From Pseudomonas putida (GTDB taxonomy: Bacteria; Pseudomonadota; Gammaproteobacteria; Pseudomonadales; Pseudomonadaceae), in NCBI RefSeq assembly GCF_002906855.1, contig NZ_MINI01000048.1, positions 496,001-560,000 of the forward strand: 64,000 nucleotides of DNA, written 5' to 3'. The notes below the pieces were generated by a model. That model was not told the origin of the DNA, did not search any database, and saw nothing but the letters and a program-made list of their open reading frames with translations. The position numbers and the translations under genes were made by a program. Shown one piece after another: positions 41,533 to 52,182 of the stretch (position 1 is its first letter; each line of letters starts with the position of its first letter).

Positions 41533-43632
41533 GTCGATGCCAACGCCCCAGTCATTGCCAGCAACAACCTGGCCACCGCCACCGTCAACCTGGCGCCGGT
41601 CACCGCCAGCACCACCTACACCGACAGCTTCACCACCCTGTTGTCGGGCTTCAGCAAGACCTACACCTGGACGGTGGCGCCTGGCACCACGGTCGACCCG
41701 ACCCTGACGCTGACTACCAACAGCGTGCTGGCGTTGCTTAACAACTCAACCTTTACCCTGCAGGTGAAGGATGCCTCCGGCGCCTGGGTTACCATCGCCA
41801 CCGGCAACACCCAAGGGCTACTCGACCTGATCGTGCTGCCGCTGGGGCTGCAGGTGGACATCGGCAAGCTGCAGGCCGGTGACTATCGCCTGACCGTGGC
41901 CAGTGGCGGCATCGGCCTGGTGACCCAAGTCACCACCAGCCTGGACATCGAAGCCACCAGCCTGACCCAGTTCACCGGCACCGGCACTGCCGCCTCGGGC
42001 AACGTCATCACCGACCCCGGCACCAATGGCGTGGTCGACTCCCTCGGCCCGGACAGCGGCGCCGTGCTGAAGATACTGGTCAACGGCAGCTACGTGACCG
42101 CTGCCAGTGGCCCGGGCACCACGGTGCAGGGCCAGTACGGCACCCTGGTGATCCATGCCGACGGCAGCTACACCTACACTCCAAGCGGCAGCCCGTCGAG
42201 CGTCGGCAAGGTGGATGTGTTCAGCTACGAGCTGGTGCACCCGAACGGGCTGACCGCCACAGCCAACCTCTACGTACGCATCGACAGCCCACAGGCCACG
42301 GAGGTCTGGAACGACAGCAACCTCAGCGCACCGGCCACGGTGGTGGATGCCGTCAACGACATCGACAGCAGCCACATCACCCTGGCCAACCGGGTCGACA
42401 GCAGCAGCGCCACCCTGGGTTCGCTGACCCTGCCGCTGATCGGCTCGCGCTCGGCCACCTACACCACCACGGTGGCCACCGATACCACGGCCAACCTGCA
42501 GGTGGTGGTCAACTCGGCCAACCTGCTGAGCCTGCTCAACGGCACCACCATCCAGCTGCTCAAGCTCAACACCAGCACCGGCCAGTACGTGTTGGTGCAG
42601 TCGGTCACGGGCAGCTCGCTGGTCAGCCTGCTCGGTGGCGGCTCCGGCTACACCTTCCAGAATCAGGGCGCGGGCACCTATCACATCGTGGTCAGCGCCG
42701 GCGGCATCGGCCTGGCAAGCTCGATCACCACCAGCCTCAACACCACCACCACGTACCTCACCGAGTACGTGGTCAGCAGCGCCACGGTGGCCAGCGGCAA
42801 CCTGATCACCGACCCGTCGGGCTCCGACACCTTGGGTTCGGCATTGACCGTGCTGAGCGTGCTGACGGCCGCCAACACCTTCACCATCCCCGGCCACAAC
42901 GGGGTCAGCGTGGCCGGCACCTACGGCACACTGCTGGTGCATGCAGACGGCAGCTACACCTACACCCTCAACAGCGGGCTGACCTCGGCAGTGATCGGCC
43001 AGCACGATACCTTCACCTATGAGCTGACCCACCCTAACGGCACCACCGACACCGCCACGCTGACCGTCAACCTGGATAACGCCGCCGGCCTCACCACCTT
43101 CTCCGCGCTGGTGGCCAACACCAGCGACGACAGCGTGGCCGTGGCCAGCGTCGCAGCTTCAGCCTCCAGCGAGGTTATCGCCGGCACCGACGGCAACGAC
43201 CACCTGATCGGCAGCCAGGGCGGGCACATCAGCCTGGAAGGCGGCGCGGGCAACGACACCCTCGAAGTGGTCGACCAGAACTTCGCCAGCGTCAATGGCG
43301 GCACCGGTACCGACACCCTGCTGTGGGGCGGCGGCGATGCCAGCATCGACCTGGGCACCCTGGCTGACCGTATCCACAATATCGAGGTGATCGACCTCAA
43401 CGACACCAGTGCGGTAGCACTGACCCTCAACCTGGCGGACGTGGTGAAGATCACCGAAACCGGCAACGACACGCTGATCATCAAAGGGGATGACAAAGAC
43501 TCGGTGCACATGACGGACAACTGGACCCTGGTCGGGAACCAGAGCGTCGACGGCATCGACTATAACCAGTACACGGCCCAGGAAGACCCAAGCCACCACC
43601 TCTGGGTGCAGAACAGCATCCATGTCGTCTGA
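35881..43632 (+). CDS. lapF: LapF/BapA-type giant adhesin, 3' part (2,583 residues; out of frame with the 5' part)
   Basis: Continuation of the adhesin: end of repeat 16 (open from 35857), repeats 17-38, then two long C-terminal modules (from about 41,560 and 42,300) with the recurring motifs GTYGTLLVHADGSYTYTL and FSYELVHPNG, typical of BapA-like C-termini. An RTX-like segment follows (IAGTDGNDHLIGSQGG, GGAGNDTLEVV, GGTGTDTLLWGGGD), and the last 90 residues form the type I secretion signal region. No plausible start or ribosome site exists at 35,881, so this part is unlikely to be made unless the frame is restored. Its own exporter is encoded directly downstream. Confidence 0.85.
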   Translation: MVVSDAAGNATAPSTVTAPDTTPPAPAADVTVSPDGGTISGSAEPGTTVIVRDGNTELGTGTAGPDGTFVIPVNPPLVTGDTVQVVVRDGGGNETSINVSGPDGTEVATPSALSLSADGFLLTGEGTVGSLITVTSGGTTLGTGTVGTDGVFHIFFASALLNAQTLQVTARLSVGGKPSVPAIIVAADATAPDAPNLLALDRTGNTLTGHGEVGATVRVVDAQGTVLGTATVASNGLFSVSLVPPQANGQNLTITQADAAGNVSLAATLQAADLQAPNAATGLSLNSAATVVSGQGEAGATVTVRDANGAILATGTVNLSGQFQITLPSAQTTGSPLQVTLTDAAGNVSGPASLATPDRTPPAAVGNPVLSADGKQLSGSGEVGATVQVRNAAGTVLGSAIVGADGRFTVTFDTPQISGQAIGVSQVDAAGNVSPAISLVTPDLTAPTALTNVVLNNNGLTLTGLGEAGASVTVRGADGTIIGTGLVAANGSFILTLTSAQLNAQHLSVTQTDASNNTSIAVSVIAPDHTPPAAPSALALSSGGLQLSGNAEAGSTVTVRDAAGNVLGNAVATSNGTFQLSLNSAQNNGQTLQVTATDAAGNVSTAASYTAADTTPPAAVASLAVAANGATLAGTGEVGATVTVRAPDGTILGTAVVGADGHFSVTLIPAAGTGEILSVTQADAALNTSPALTVTAPGITAPDIPGNLVLSANGLAVTGTATPGTTVNVYGPSGALLGSAPVGNDGTFTVTLGSAQANGEILHVSAVGTDGGVSLPTTLQAPDTTAPQPLSNLVLSANGLVLTGHGEAGATVALTGLGGLALGTAVVDANGNFTLNLSAAQINGQLLSAAQTDAAGNESNSISLTAPDRVAPDAAANLAFAGGGTLLNGTGEANALVKVVALDGSVLGTGVVLANGTFQVALLTPQANGQQVQVVLTDAAGNQSTAAAITAPDTTPPNAPSELAISSDGVTITGRGEAGASVTVLNPLGQTIGTTLVDASGHFTITLSPALGNAELLSFTQTDGAGNVSAVATLQTPDFTPPDLLTNVAINADGSVVTGSGEPGATVTVTNAAGVLLGTTLVLADGSFRVTLAPAQINQQVLSVQQADPPGNISEPVSVNAPDLTPPAAAASLHLNAAGDQLSGTGEAGTTVRVYVGTTELGTATVAANGTFVVNLSSAQLNGQLLQVTLTDASQNISPISALTAVDITPPATVLAALNASGTQISGTGEAGAHVTVMNNLGNQVGQGTIAADGSFVITLTTAQVNGQVLSVIAQDATGNPSIPLQLTAPDLTPPVQPGNLVLTGGTLLTGTGEVGSTITVRAPDNSVLGTVTVPAGGIFTVTFASSQSTGQLLTVVSTDAAGNASLPATYQTIDTVPPTAVTNLAVNNTYNILTGRGEAGANVTVSFGGVVIGTGRVDSGGNFSINLSPAPGSAASLAVTQTDAANNTSAVATFITPLIPPPEPPVNVALAANGLTLTGTAASGTSIRVYDAAGNLIGSGLANIGNGGFSITLSAAQLNGQHLSVTSVSLLGGESQPVFLTAADITPPANPVVTGLSANGLVLSGTGEAGATVTVRDASGNLLGTGLVNGGGIFSINLASAQLNGQVLSLTQADAALNISGATSYTAPDVQAPLAPTNLAINGAGTVLTGVGEPGATVTVTNAGGTSLGTAVVLANGTFSVNLTATQNNGQALVVRQTDAGNNVSASTGITAPDTTPPAAPVANINANGTTVSGSGEIGSTVTVRNSLGTVLGTATVGSNGLYVVSLSAAQINFQALSVTLTDAAGNTSTATALNAPDLTPPANAANLVISADGTTLTGTGEAGATVTVRSASGTVLQTATVQPNGTFTVTLSPAQDNGQVLSVTLTDPRSNVSGNVNITAPDVDANAPVIASNNLATATVNLAPVTASTTYTDSFTTLLSGFSKTYTWTVAPGTTVDPTLTLTTNSVLALLNNSTFTLQVKDASGAWVTIATGNTQGLLDLIVLPLGLQVDIGKLQAGDYRLTVASGGIGLVTQVTTSLDIEATSLTQFTGTGTAASGNVITDPGTNGVVDSLGPDSGAVLKILVNGSYVTAASGPGTTVQGQYGTLVIHADGSYTYTPSGSPSSVGKVDVFSYELVHPNGLTATANLYVRIDSPQATEVWNDSNLSAPATVVDAVNDIDSSHITLANRVDSSSATLGSLTLPLIGSRSATYTTTVATDTTANLQVVVNSANLLSLLNGTTIQLLKLNTSTGQYVLVQSVTGSSLVSLLGGGSGYTFQNQGAGTYHIVVSAGGIGLASSITTSLNTTTTYLTEYVVSSATVASGNLITDPSGSDTLGSALTVLSVLTAANTFTIPGHNGVSVAGTYGTLLVHADGSYTYTLNSGLTSAVIGQHDTFTYELTHPNGTTDTATLTVNLDNAAGLTTFSALVANTSDDSVAVASVAASASSEVIAGTDGNDHLIGSQGGHISLEGGAGNDTLEVVDQNFASVNGGTGTDTLLWGGGDASIDLGTLADRIHNIEVIDLNDTSAVALTLNLADVVKITETGNDTLIIKGDDKDSVHMTDNWTLVGNQSVDGIDYNQYTAQEDPSHHLWVQNSIHVV

Positions 43633-43644
43633 GGCCGCTGCAAC

Positions 43645-43667
43645 CCGCCGGGCACACTGCCTGGCGG
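43645..43667. other. Hairpin between the adhesin and its secretion genes
   Basis: CCGCCGGGCA / TGCCTGGCGG, 9 of 10 pairs, 3-nt loop, in the 63-bp gap. No T tract; it may be a leaky attenuator or processing hairpin between lapF and the secretion operon. Confidence 0.4.
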
Positions 43668-43695
43668 CAAGGACGATCAGCAGTAAGGGAATTTC

Positions 43696-45125
43696 GTGAA
43701 GCGAAGCAGTCCGCTGTCACCGCTGTGGCTGGGAGCCTTCGGGCTCCTGGTATTGAACCTGAATCCGGTTGCCCAGGCAGCCGATGACATAGACCCCAGA
43801 CTGCGCACCATTGGGCCGTCATTGATGCGCGACGCGCCCGACGCCATCCCCGCTCGCCCGCCTTCCGGGCAGTCCAACAACAATGGCGACCGCCTGGGGC
43901 TGGCCGAGGCGGTGCTGACCGCCGCGCAGTGGCACCCGAGCATCGCCGAAGCCGTCGGCAACCTCTACAAGCAGGGCGAAGGCATCAACGTCGCCCGTGC
44001 CGGTTACTACCCACAGATTTCCGGCGGTCTGCGCACCGGTTATGACACCGGCTATGGCGGCGACCGCAACAGCCAGGCGCTGAATCTGTCGTTGAAGCAG
44101 ATGCTCTACGACTTCGGCAAGGTCGACAATGCCGTCAGTGCCGCGCAGGCCGCCGCTACCCGGGCCCAGGCCAACATCCTGCTGGTGGTCGACGACCTCG
44201 CCCGCGACACCGCCTACGCCTGGATCGAAACCCGTCGCTATGAACAGCTGATGGTCATCGCCCGCGACCAGATCCGCGGCGTCGGCGACATCGCCGGCAT
44301 GGCCCGCCAGCGCAGCGACATGGGCGCCAGCACCCGCTCCGATGTGGTCCAGGCCGAGTCGCGGGTGGAAGGCGCCCGCGCCACCCTCGAGGAATACCAG
44401 TCGCAGTACGAACGCTGGCGTTCGACCCTGGCCGAACTGCTTGGCCGAGTGGCACCGCCGGCCCTGGCCGAGGCATCACCACCGGAGCTGAACCAGGCGT
44501 GCAAGCGCTCTTCAGGCGGCAGCGACCGCTTGCCAGCCGTGCTGATGGCCCTGGCCTTGCGCGCCCAGTCTCAGGCCGAATTGGCCCAGGCCAAGGCCGA
44601 AGCCTACCCCACGCTGTCGCTGCAACCCCAGGTCAATCACTACTTGGATAACGACTACAACCGCGACAACCGCAGCCTGGACCGTACCCAGGCGGGCATC
44701 TATCTGAATGTCGAGGTGCCCATCTACCAAGGTGGCGCCATCAGCGCCCGCAGCCGCGCCGCCGGCCATGCACTGAGCGCCGCCGACTCCGCCGAAGACG
44801 CCGCGCGCCTGCAGGCCCGCCGCGGCCTGGCCGAAGCCATGGCGCAGACGTCCGGGCTGGGCCGGCGCCTGAATTCGCTGGAAGCGCGCCAGGCCAGCAT
44901 CCAGGAAGCCCGCGAACTGTATGGCAGGCAATACCTGGACCTGGGCACCCGGCCCTTGCTCGACCTGCTCAACGCCGAGCAAGAGATCTACCAGTCACGC
45001 TTCGAACTCGCCGGCACCCGCTCCGACCTGCTGCGCCTGGATGTCGACTGCCTGTACAACTCCGGCGCCCTGCGTACCGCCTTCGGGCTGGAAGGGCGCA
45101 ACCTGCAAGGGGTGGAAATCGAGCC

Positions 45126-45129
<4 letters not shown>
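43696..45129 (+). CDS. TolC-family outer-membrane channel of a type I secretion system
   Basis: A 477-residue outer-membrane efflux protein (LapE-like) that would form the exit duct for the adhesin. Signal peptide: MKRSSPLSPLWLGAFGLLVLNLNPVAQA. Two OEP repeats are visible, around residues 70-250 (LAEAVLTAAQWHPSIAEA, LSLKQMLYDFGKVDNAV) and 280-470 (LSLQPQVNH, VEVPIYQGGAISARSRAAG). GTG start with AAGGGA upstream. The stop overlaps the next start as ATGA. Product of a complete adhesin-exporter locus. Confidence 0.9.
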
Positions 45130-47290
<2,161 letters not shown>

Positions 47291-47294
<4 letters not shown>

Positions 47295-48475
47295 GCAACC
47301 ACGAACTCCCCGCCTCCTACCTGGACGGCCAGGACGACCAGGCCGTGCTGCGCGCCGGCCGCATCATCACAATCTGCGCAATCATGCTCGCCGCGTTCCT
47401 GGCCTGGGCCGCCTGGTTCGAGGTAACCGAGGTGTCCACCGGCACCGGCAAGGTGATCCCCAGTTCACGCGAGCAGGTGATCCAGTCGTTCGAAGGCGGC
47501 ATCGTCGCCGAGATGAACGTGGCCGAAGGTGACCTGGTCGAGCGCGGCCAGGTGCTTGCCCAGCTTGACCCGACCAAGACCGCGTCCAGCGTTGGCGAAA
47601 GCGAAGCCAAGTACCGTGCGGCCAAGGCCAGCGTGGCGCGCCTGCGAGCCGAGGTCACCGGCAAGCCGCTGAGCTTCCCTGAAAGCCTGCACGATTCGCC
47701 CGACCTGATCGATGCCGAGACGGCGCTGTACGAAACCCGCCGCCGTGGCCTGGAGCAGACCCTGGCCGGCATCGAGGATTCGCTGCGGCTGGTGCGCGCG
47801 GAACTGAAGATCACCGAGAACCTGGCCAAGATGGGCGCCTCCAGCCGGGTCGAAGTGATCCGCCTGAACCGCCAGCGCTCGGAGCTGGAGCTCAAGGCCA
47901 ATGAGGCCCGCTCCGAGTACCTGGTGCGCGCGCGTGAAGAGCTGGCCAAGGCCAGTGCCGAAGCCGACAGCCTGTCGGAAGTGATCCGCGGGCGCAGCGA
48001 TTCGCTGACCCGCCTGACCCTGCGTTCGCCGGTACGCGGCATCGTCAAGGACATCGAGGTCAACACCTTGGGCGGCGTGGTGCAGCCTGGCGGGCAGGTG
48101 ATGAAGATCGTGCCGATGGACGAGCGCCTGCTGATCGAAACGCGCATCGCCCCACGGGACATCGCCTTCATCCACCCCGACCAGGCGGCCAAGGTCAAGA
48201 TCAGTGCCTATGACTACTCGGTGTATGGCGGGCTGGATGGCAAAGTGGTGGGGATATCGCCAGACACCCTGCAGGACGAAGTGAAACCGGAGATCTACTA
48301 CTACCGGGTGTTCATCCGCACCGAGCAGGACAGCCTGACCAACAAGGCCGGCAAGCACTTCGCGATCGTGCCGGGGATGATTGCCACGGTGGATATCCGT
48401 ACCGGCGAGAAGACCATCCTCGATTACCTGATCAAACCACTGAACCGCGCCCGCGAGGCCCTGCGCGAACGCTGA
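47291..48475 (+). CDS. HlyD-family membrane fusion protein of the type I secretion system
   Basis: A 394-residue adaptor (LapC-like) that links the ABC exporter to the TolC-type channel. TM helix at residues 27-47, a lipoyl half-motif (VIQSFEGGIVAEMNVAEGDLVERGQVLAQLDPTK), a long coiled coil (residues 105-225), the second half-motif (LRSPVRGIVKDIEVNTLGGVVQPGGQVMKIVP) and the C-terminal HlyD signature IVPGMIATVDIRTGEKTILDYLIKPL. Last gene of the operon. Confidence 0.93.
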
Positions 48476-48496
48476 CCGCAAAGCAACACAGCCCCT

Positions 48497-48585
48497 TGTA
48501 AGAGCGGGCTTGCCCCGCGAACACGGGCGAAGCCCGTGCCATCCACCGCGTCGCTTGCTTCGCGGGTCAAGCCCGCTCCTACAAG
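48497..48585. repeat. Inverted pair of REP elements
   Basis: Left copy TTGTAAGAGCGGGCTTGCCC.. (48497-48522) and right copy ..GGGTCAAGCCCGCTCCTACAAG (48559-48585) are inverted around a smaller hairpin CACGGGC / GCCCGTG (48523-48539). A typical P. putida REP doublet downstream of the secretion operon, which may also act as terminator. Confidence 0.85.
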
Positions 48586-48673
48586 ATCTCGGCCCTGTTA
48601 ACTGAACGGTGGACTAAAGCCCGGACGACCTGGGCCGATAACCCGGTATCCCCTGTCTCCCACGAAGGTCACC

Positions 48674-49573
48674 ATGGCCACGCAAAATGCCCGCGCGGAC
48701 TCGCTGTCGCTGCTGCTGTTCACCCTGCGCAGCGGGAAGCTGATGGCAATCAACCTGCTCAAGGTCAGCGAGATCATCCCCTGCCCGCCACTGACCAAGC
48801 TGCCCGAGTCGCACCCGCACGTGAAAGGCGTGGCGACCCTGCGCGGCAACTCGCTGTCGGTGATCGACCTGTCCCGGGCCATCGGCGAACGCCCGCTTGC
48901 CGACCCGCACGGTGGCTGCCTGATCGTCACCGAGATCAGCCGCTCGCGCCAAGGCCTGCACGTGCAGGCGGTGAGCCGCATCGTCCATTGCCTGAGCACC
49001 GACATCAAGCCGCCGCCGTTCGGCTCGGGCAACCGATCGTTCATCACTGGCGTGACCCGGGTCGACAACACGCTCGTTCAGGTGTTGGACATCGAGAAGG
49101 TCATCCACGGCATCGCCCCGCCCGAGCCGGAGCCACAGCCAGGTGAATTGAGCGAGGAAGACGCCAGCCTGCTGGCCGCCGCCAACATCCTGGTGGTCGA
49201 CGACAGCCAGGTGGCGCTGCAACAGTCGGTGCACACCCTGCGCAACCTCGGCATCGACTGCCACACCGCACGCAGCGCCAAGGATGCGATGAACGTGCTG
49301 CTGGAGCTGCAAGGCACCGCGCAAGAGATCAACATCATCGTCTCGGACATCGAAATGTCCGAGATGGATGGCTACGCCTTCACCCGTACCCTGCGCGAGA
49401 CCCCGGACTTCCAGCACCTCTACGTGTTGCTGCACACCTCGCTGGACAGCGCCATGAGCAGCGAGAAAGCCAAGCTGGCCGGGGCCAATGCCATCCTCAC
49501 CAAGTTCTCTTCGCCCGACCTGACCGACTGCCTGGTGACGGCGGCACGGACCGTGGTGTTTGCCGAGCGCTGA
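48674..49573 (+). CDS. CheV-type chemotaxis coupling protein (CheW-REC)
   Basis: A 299-residue protein with an N-terminal CheW-like domain (residues 10-155: LLLFTLRSGKLMAINLLKVSEII, then HPHVKGVATLRGNSLSVIDLSRAIG) and a C-terminal receiver (residues 170-295: ILVVDDSQ, phosphoacceptor Asp in IIVSDIEMSEMDGY, Lys in ILTKFSSP). It couples chemoreceptors to CheA and its receiver modulates adaptation. Stands alone, so it works with che genes elsewhere. Confidence 0.92.
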   Translation: MATQNARADSLSLLLFTLRSGKLMAINLLKVSEIIPCPPLTKLPESHPHVKGVATLRGNSLSVIDLSRAIGERPLADPHGGCLIVTEISRSRQGLHVQAVSRIVHCLSTDIKPPPFGSGNRSFITGVTRVDNTLVQVLDIEKVIHGIAPPEPEPQPGELSEEDASLLAAANILVVDDSQVALQQSVHTLRNLGIDCHTARSAKDAMNVLLELQGTAQEINIIVSDIEMSEMDGYAFTRTLRETPDFQHLYVLLHTSLDSAMSSEKAKLAGANAILTKFSSPDLTDCLVTAARTVVFAER

Positions 49574-49671
49574 AGCTCGTGTTGTTATATTCAGCGACAA
49601 ACTCCCAGGCTTGCCGCCAGGGGTGACTCGGGCATAATTCGCGCCCCTCGGATCAACTCCCGGAACCGCGT

Positions 49672-49983
49672 ATGAAGTTTTTCAGCTCTCTCCTGATCGC
49701 CTGCGCCCTGTTCAGCGGTGTTGCCCAGGCCTCCAGCAGCCAGGCCTGGAACGAGCAACGCCAGCAGATGCTCAAAGCCTGCCTCAAGGCCAGCCAGTTC
49801 AAGGATGCCCACGCCCGCGGCAAACCAGCGGAGTTCGATGACCAGATTGGTTTCAGCGCCCTGCTGATCGAAGGGGTCTATCCACAGAACCATATGCAGC
49901 AACGCACCGGCACCGAGTTGTGCCTGTATGACCGCAAGCAGCAGCAGGCCTACATCAGCGAATGGAACCCGGACGACAAGTGA
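49672..49983 (+). CDS. Small secreted protein of unknown function
   Basis: A 103-residue protein with a clear signal peptide (MKFFSSLLIACALFSGVAQA, cleavage after AQA). The mature part has two cysteines (LKACLKASQ and TELCLYDRK) that could form a disulfide, and ends SEWNPDDK. No family recognised. The stop overlaps the GTG of the next gene by two bases, so they are likely coupled. Confidence 0.75.
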   Translation: MKFFSSLLIACALFSGVAQASSSQAWNEQRQQMLKACLKASQFKDAHARGKPAEFDDQIGFSALLIEGVYPQNHMQQRTGTELCLYDRKQQQAYISEWNPDDK

Positions 49984-50714
49984 ACGACAGCCTGCGTTTT
50001 GCCTGTACCGGTTGTGGCAAGTGCTGCACCGGCCACCACGTACCGCTGACCTTGGACGAGGCGCGTCAGTGGACTGCAGGCGGTGGCCAGGTGGTGGTCT
50101 TGATCGAAGGCTTCGTGACCGATGGGCCGGGGATGCCGGTAGATCAGCGCGAGCATGTGCTGCGTCGCTCGTATCCGGTGCCTTGCGGCGGCAGCGAAGT
50201 GCGCGTTTCGGTGACCTTTGCCGCATTCAACCCGGGGCGCTGTCGCAACCTCGACGACAATGACCTGTGCACCATTTATGAAAACCGACCGCTGGTCTGT
50301 CGCATCTACCCGGTGGAGATCAATCCGCATATTCCGCTGCGGCCAGAGAACAAGGATTGCCCTCCCGAGGCCTGGGAGCAAGGGCCCGTGCTGATCCACG
50401 GCACACTGCCGGTGGACCCGACGCTGCTGGCGCTGGTGCAGGCTTCGCGGCAGGCGGATCGCGACGACATCGCGGCCAAGGTGGCTATCTGCGAGGCACT
50501 GGGGATGACCACCAGCGCGCTCAAGGGCAATGGGTTTACCGCTTGGCTACCGGACATGGCGGCCTTTGCCGGGGCGCTAGCGCAGGCGTCCTCAGGGAAC
50601 GGGGCTGAGTGGATGCTGCATGTGGAGCAGCCTGAACTGGTGAATGAGTTGCAGGGTCGAGGATTGCAGACCACTGCTGAAGCACCGGTCTACTATGCCT
50701 TTATCGGGTTCTAG
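49980..50714 (+). CDS. YkgJ-family cysteine-cluster protein
   Basis: A 244-residue protein starting GTG at 49980 (NDSLRFACTGCGKCCTGHHVPLT). Cysteine motifs CTGCGKCC, PGRCRNLDDNDLCTIYENRPLVCRIYP fit the YkgJ zinc/iron-chelating family. The rest (residues 140-244) is family-unspecific. It is larger than the member at 20,174 and probably coupled to the secreted protein before it. Function unknown. Confidence 0.85.
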   Translation: MNDSLRFACTGCGKCCTGHHVPLTLDEARQWTAGGGQVVVLIEGFVTDGPGMPVDQREHVLRRSYPVPCGGSEVRVSVTFAAFNPGRCRNLDDNDLCTIYENRPLVCRIYPVEINPHIPLRPENKDCPPEAWEQGPVLIHGTLPVDPTLLALVQASRQADRDDIAAKVAICEALGMTTSALKGNGFTAWLPDMAAFAGALAQASSGNGAEWMLHVEQPELVNELQGRGLQTTAEAPVYYAFIGF

Positions 50715-51018
50715 GTAAGCAAGTTCGACCTCTTCGGTTATCGCTGAAGCAGTTCCCCGCCTATCAGACGCCATCCGACAGAGCGCGTAGGATAGTTAGT
50801 CACCCCTGCGCTCTTGAAGTATTTGGTTTCAGATTCGGAATATCCCTGCAGCTGGGATTTGCGCATCACCACAAGACTCAAGACGGACACCCCAAAATCC
50901 AACCTCCCCCAACCTGTCACCGCTGTCAGCCGGCTGTCACGCTGCCGACCCGGTCACAGCGCTATAAACTCCAATACACACCTCCGTTCCCCACCCCTTG
51001 GCCAAGGTGCCCGCGCCG
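50715..51018. other. Intergenic region before the RND efflux operon
   Basis: 304 bp without a recognisable gene. The last third carries the CTGTCA repeats and the candidate -10 described separately; the rest shows no clear feature. Confidence 0.5.
50915..50968 (+). promoter_or_regulatory. CTGTCA direct repeats and -10 of the RND/two-component operon
   Basis: Three CTGTCA hexamers start at 50915, 50924 and 50935. The last two form CTGTCAG-CCGG-CTGTCAC (50924-50941), an 11-bp-spaced direct repeat of the kind bound by OmpR/PhoB-type regulators and close to a Pho box. A TATAAA -10 lies at 50963-50968. The repeats cover roughly -60 to -35, where an activator would sit. The operon encodes its own OmpR-type regulator, the likely ligand. 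Confidence 0.5.
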
Positions 51019-52182
51019 ATGCGACGTCCTTCCCGTTCCGCTGTTCTCGCCGCGTTGGCGCTGCTCGCCGTGGTGGCCCTGGGTAGCTGGTATAGCCAAC
51101 GCCAGCAAGCCACCGCGCCCCATGCGCAAGCGGCGATCCCGGTGCGCGTGGTCAGCGTCGCCCAGCAGGACGTGCCGCGTTACGCCAGCGCCATCGGCTC
51201 GGTGCTTTCACTGCACAGCGTCGAAGTGCGACCACAGGTCGAAGGCGTGCTGACCCAGGTACTGGTCAAGGAAGGCCAGTGGGTGAAGGAAGGCGACCTG
51301 CTCGCCACCCTGGATGACCGCGCAATCCGCGCCACGCTCGACCAGGCCCGCGCCCAGCTTGGCCAGAGCCAGGCACAGATCCAGGTGGCCGGTGTCGACC
51401 TCAAGCGCTACCGCCTGCTCAGCACCGACGATGGCGTGTCCAAGCAGACCCTCGACCAGCAGCAGGCGCTGGTCAACCAGCTGCAGGCCACGGTCAAGGG
51501 CAACCAGGCAGCCATCGCCAATGCCGAGGTGCAGCTGTCGTACACGCAGATCCGCTCGCCGGTGACCGGGCGTGTCGGCATCCGCAATGTCGACCCCGGC
51601 AACCTGGTGCGCACCACGGATACCCAAGGCCTGTTCAGCGTCACCCAGATCGACCCGATCGCCGTCGAGTTCGCCCTGCCGCAACAGATGCTGCCGACCC
51701 TGCAGGCCCTGCTCAAGGCGCCAACCCCGGCGCTGGTCGAGGCGTACATGGACGCCGACGGCGAACGCAACCTGCTCGGCGAAGGGCATCTGGCGCTGAT
51801 CGACAACCAGATCTCGGCCAATACTGGCACGGTGAGGGTCAAGGCCGAATTCGACAACAAAGACGGTCGCCTGTGGCCGGGGCAGCTGGTCACCATCCGC
51901 CTGCGTACTGCGGTCGAGGAGAACGCACTGGTGGTGCCGCCCCCGGTGGTGCAGCGGGGTGTCGACGGGCACTTCGTCTACCGCCTGGACGGTGACAAGG
52001 TCACCGCCGTGCCGGTCAAGGTGCTGTATCAGGACAGTGGCCTGAACATCATCGCCGGGGTCAAGCCGGGCGAGCGCCTGGTGCTCGACGGCCAGTCACG
52101 GCTCAAGCCCGGTTCGCGGGTCGAGGTCACCCCGGACGCCCCGCCGCCGGCGCAAATGGCTGAGCGCAGGAGCCAGCCATGA
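51019..52182 (+). CDS. RND efflux periplasmic adaptor subunit
   Basis: A 387-residue membrane fusion protein (MdtA/MuxA-like). TM anchor at residues 7-25 (SAVLAALALLAVVALGSW), lipoyl domain halves (VRPQVEGVLTQVLVKEGQWVKEGDLLATLDD and LSYTQIRSPVTGRVGIRNVDPGN), a coiled-coil hairpin between, and beta-barrel and MP domains. The ATG at 51019 was chosen with AAGG upstream; a TTG at 50998 is in frame. The stop overlaps the permease start as ATGA. It bridges the RND pump to an outer-membrane channel encoded elsewhere. Confidence 0.9.
   Translation: MRRPSRSAVLAALALLAVVALGSWYSQRQQATAPHAQAAIPVRVVSVAQQDVPRYASAIGSVLSLHSVEVRPQVEGVLTQVLVKEGQWVKEGDLLATLDDRAIRATLDQARAQLGQSQAQIQVAGVDLKRYRLLSTDDGVSKQTLDQQQALVNQLQATVKGNQAAIANAEVQLSYTQIRSPVTGRVGIRNVDPGNLVRTTDTQGLFSVTQIDPIAVEFALPQQMLPTLQALLKAPTPALVEAYMDADGERNLLGEGHLALIDNQISANTGTVRVKAEFDNKDGRLWPGQLVTIRLRTAVEENALVVPPPVVQRGVDGHFVYRLDGDKVTAVPVKVLYQDSGLNIIAGVKPGERLVLDGQSRLKPGSRVEVTPDAPPPAQMAERRSQP

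Noticed and set aside
31669..43623. Long minus-strand frames opposite the adhesin (for example 32237-34033, 35802-37685, 41818-43032)
   Set aside because: They mirror the repeats of a GC-rich gene, have no ribosome sites, and their translations are repetitive low-complexity sequence without family motifs.
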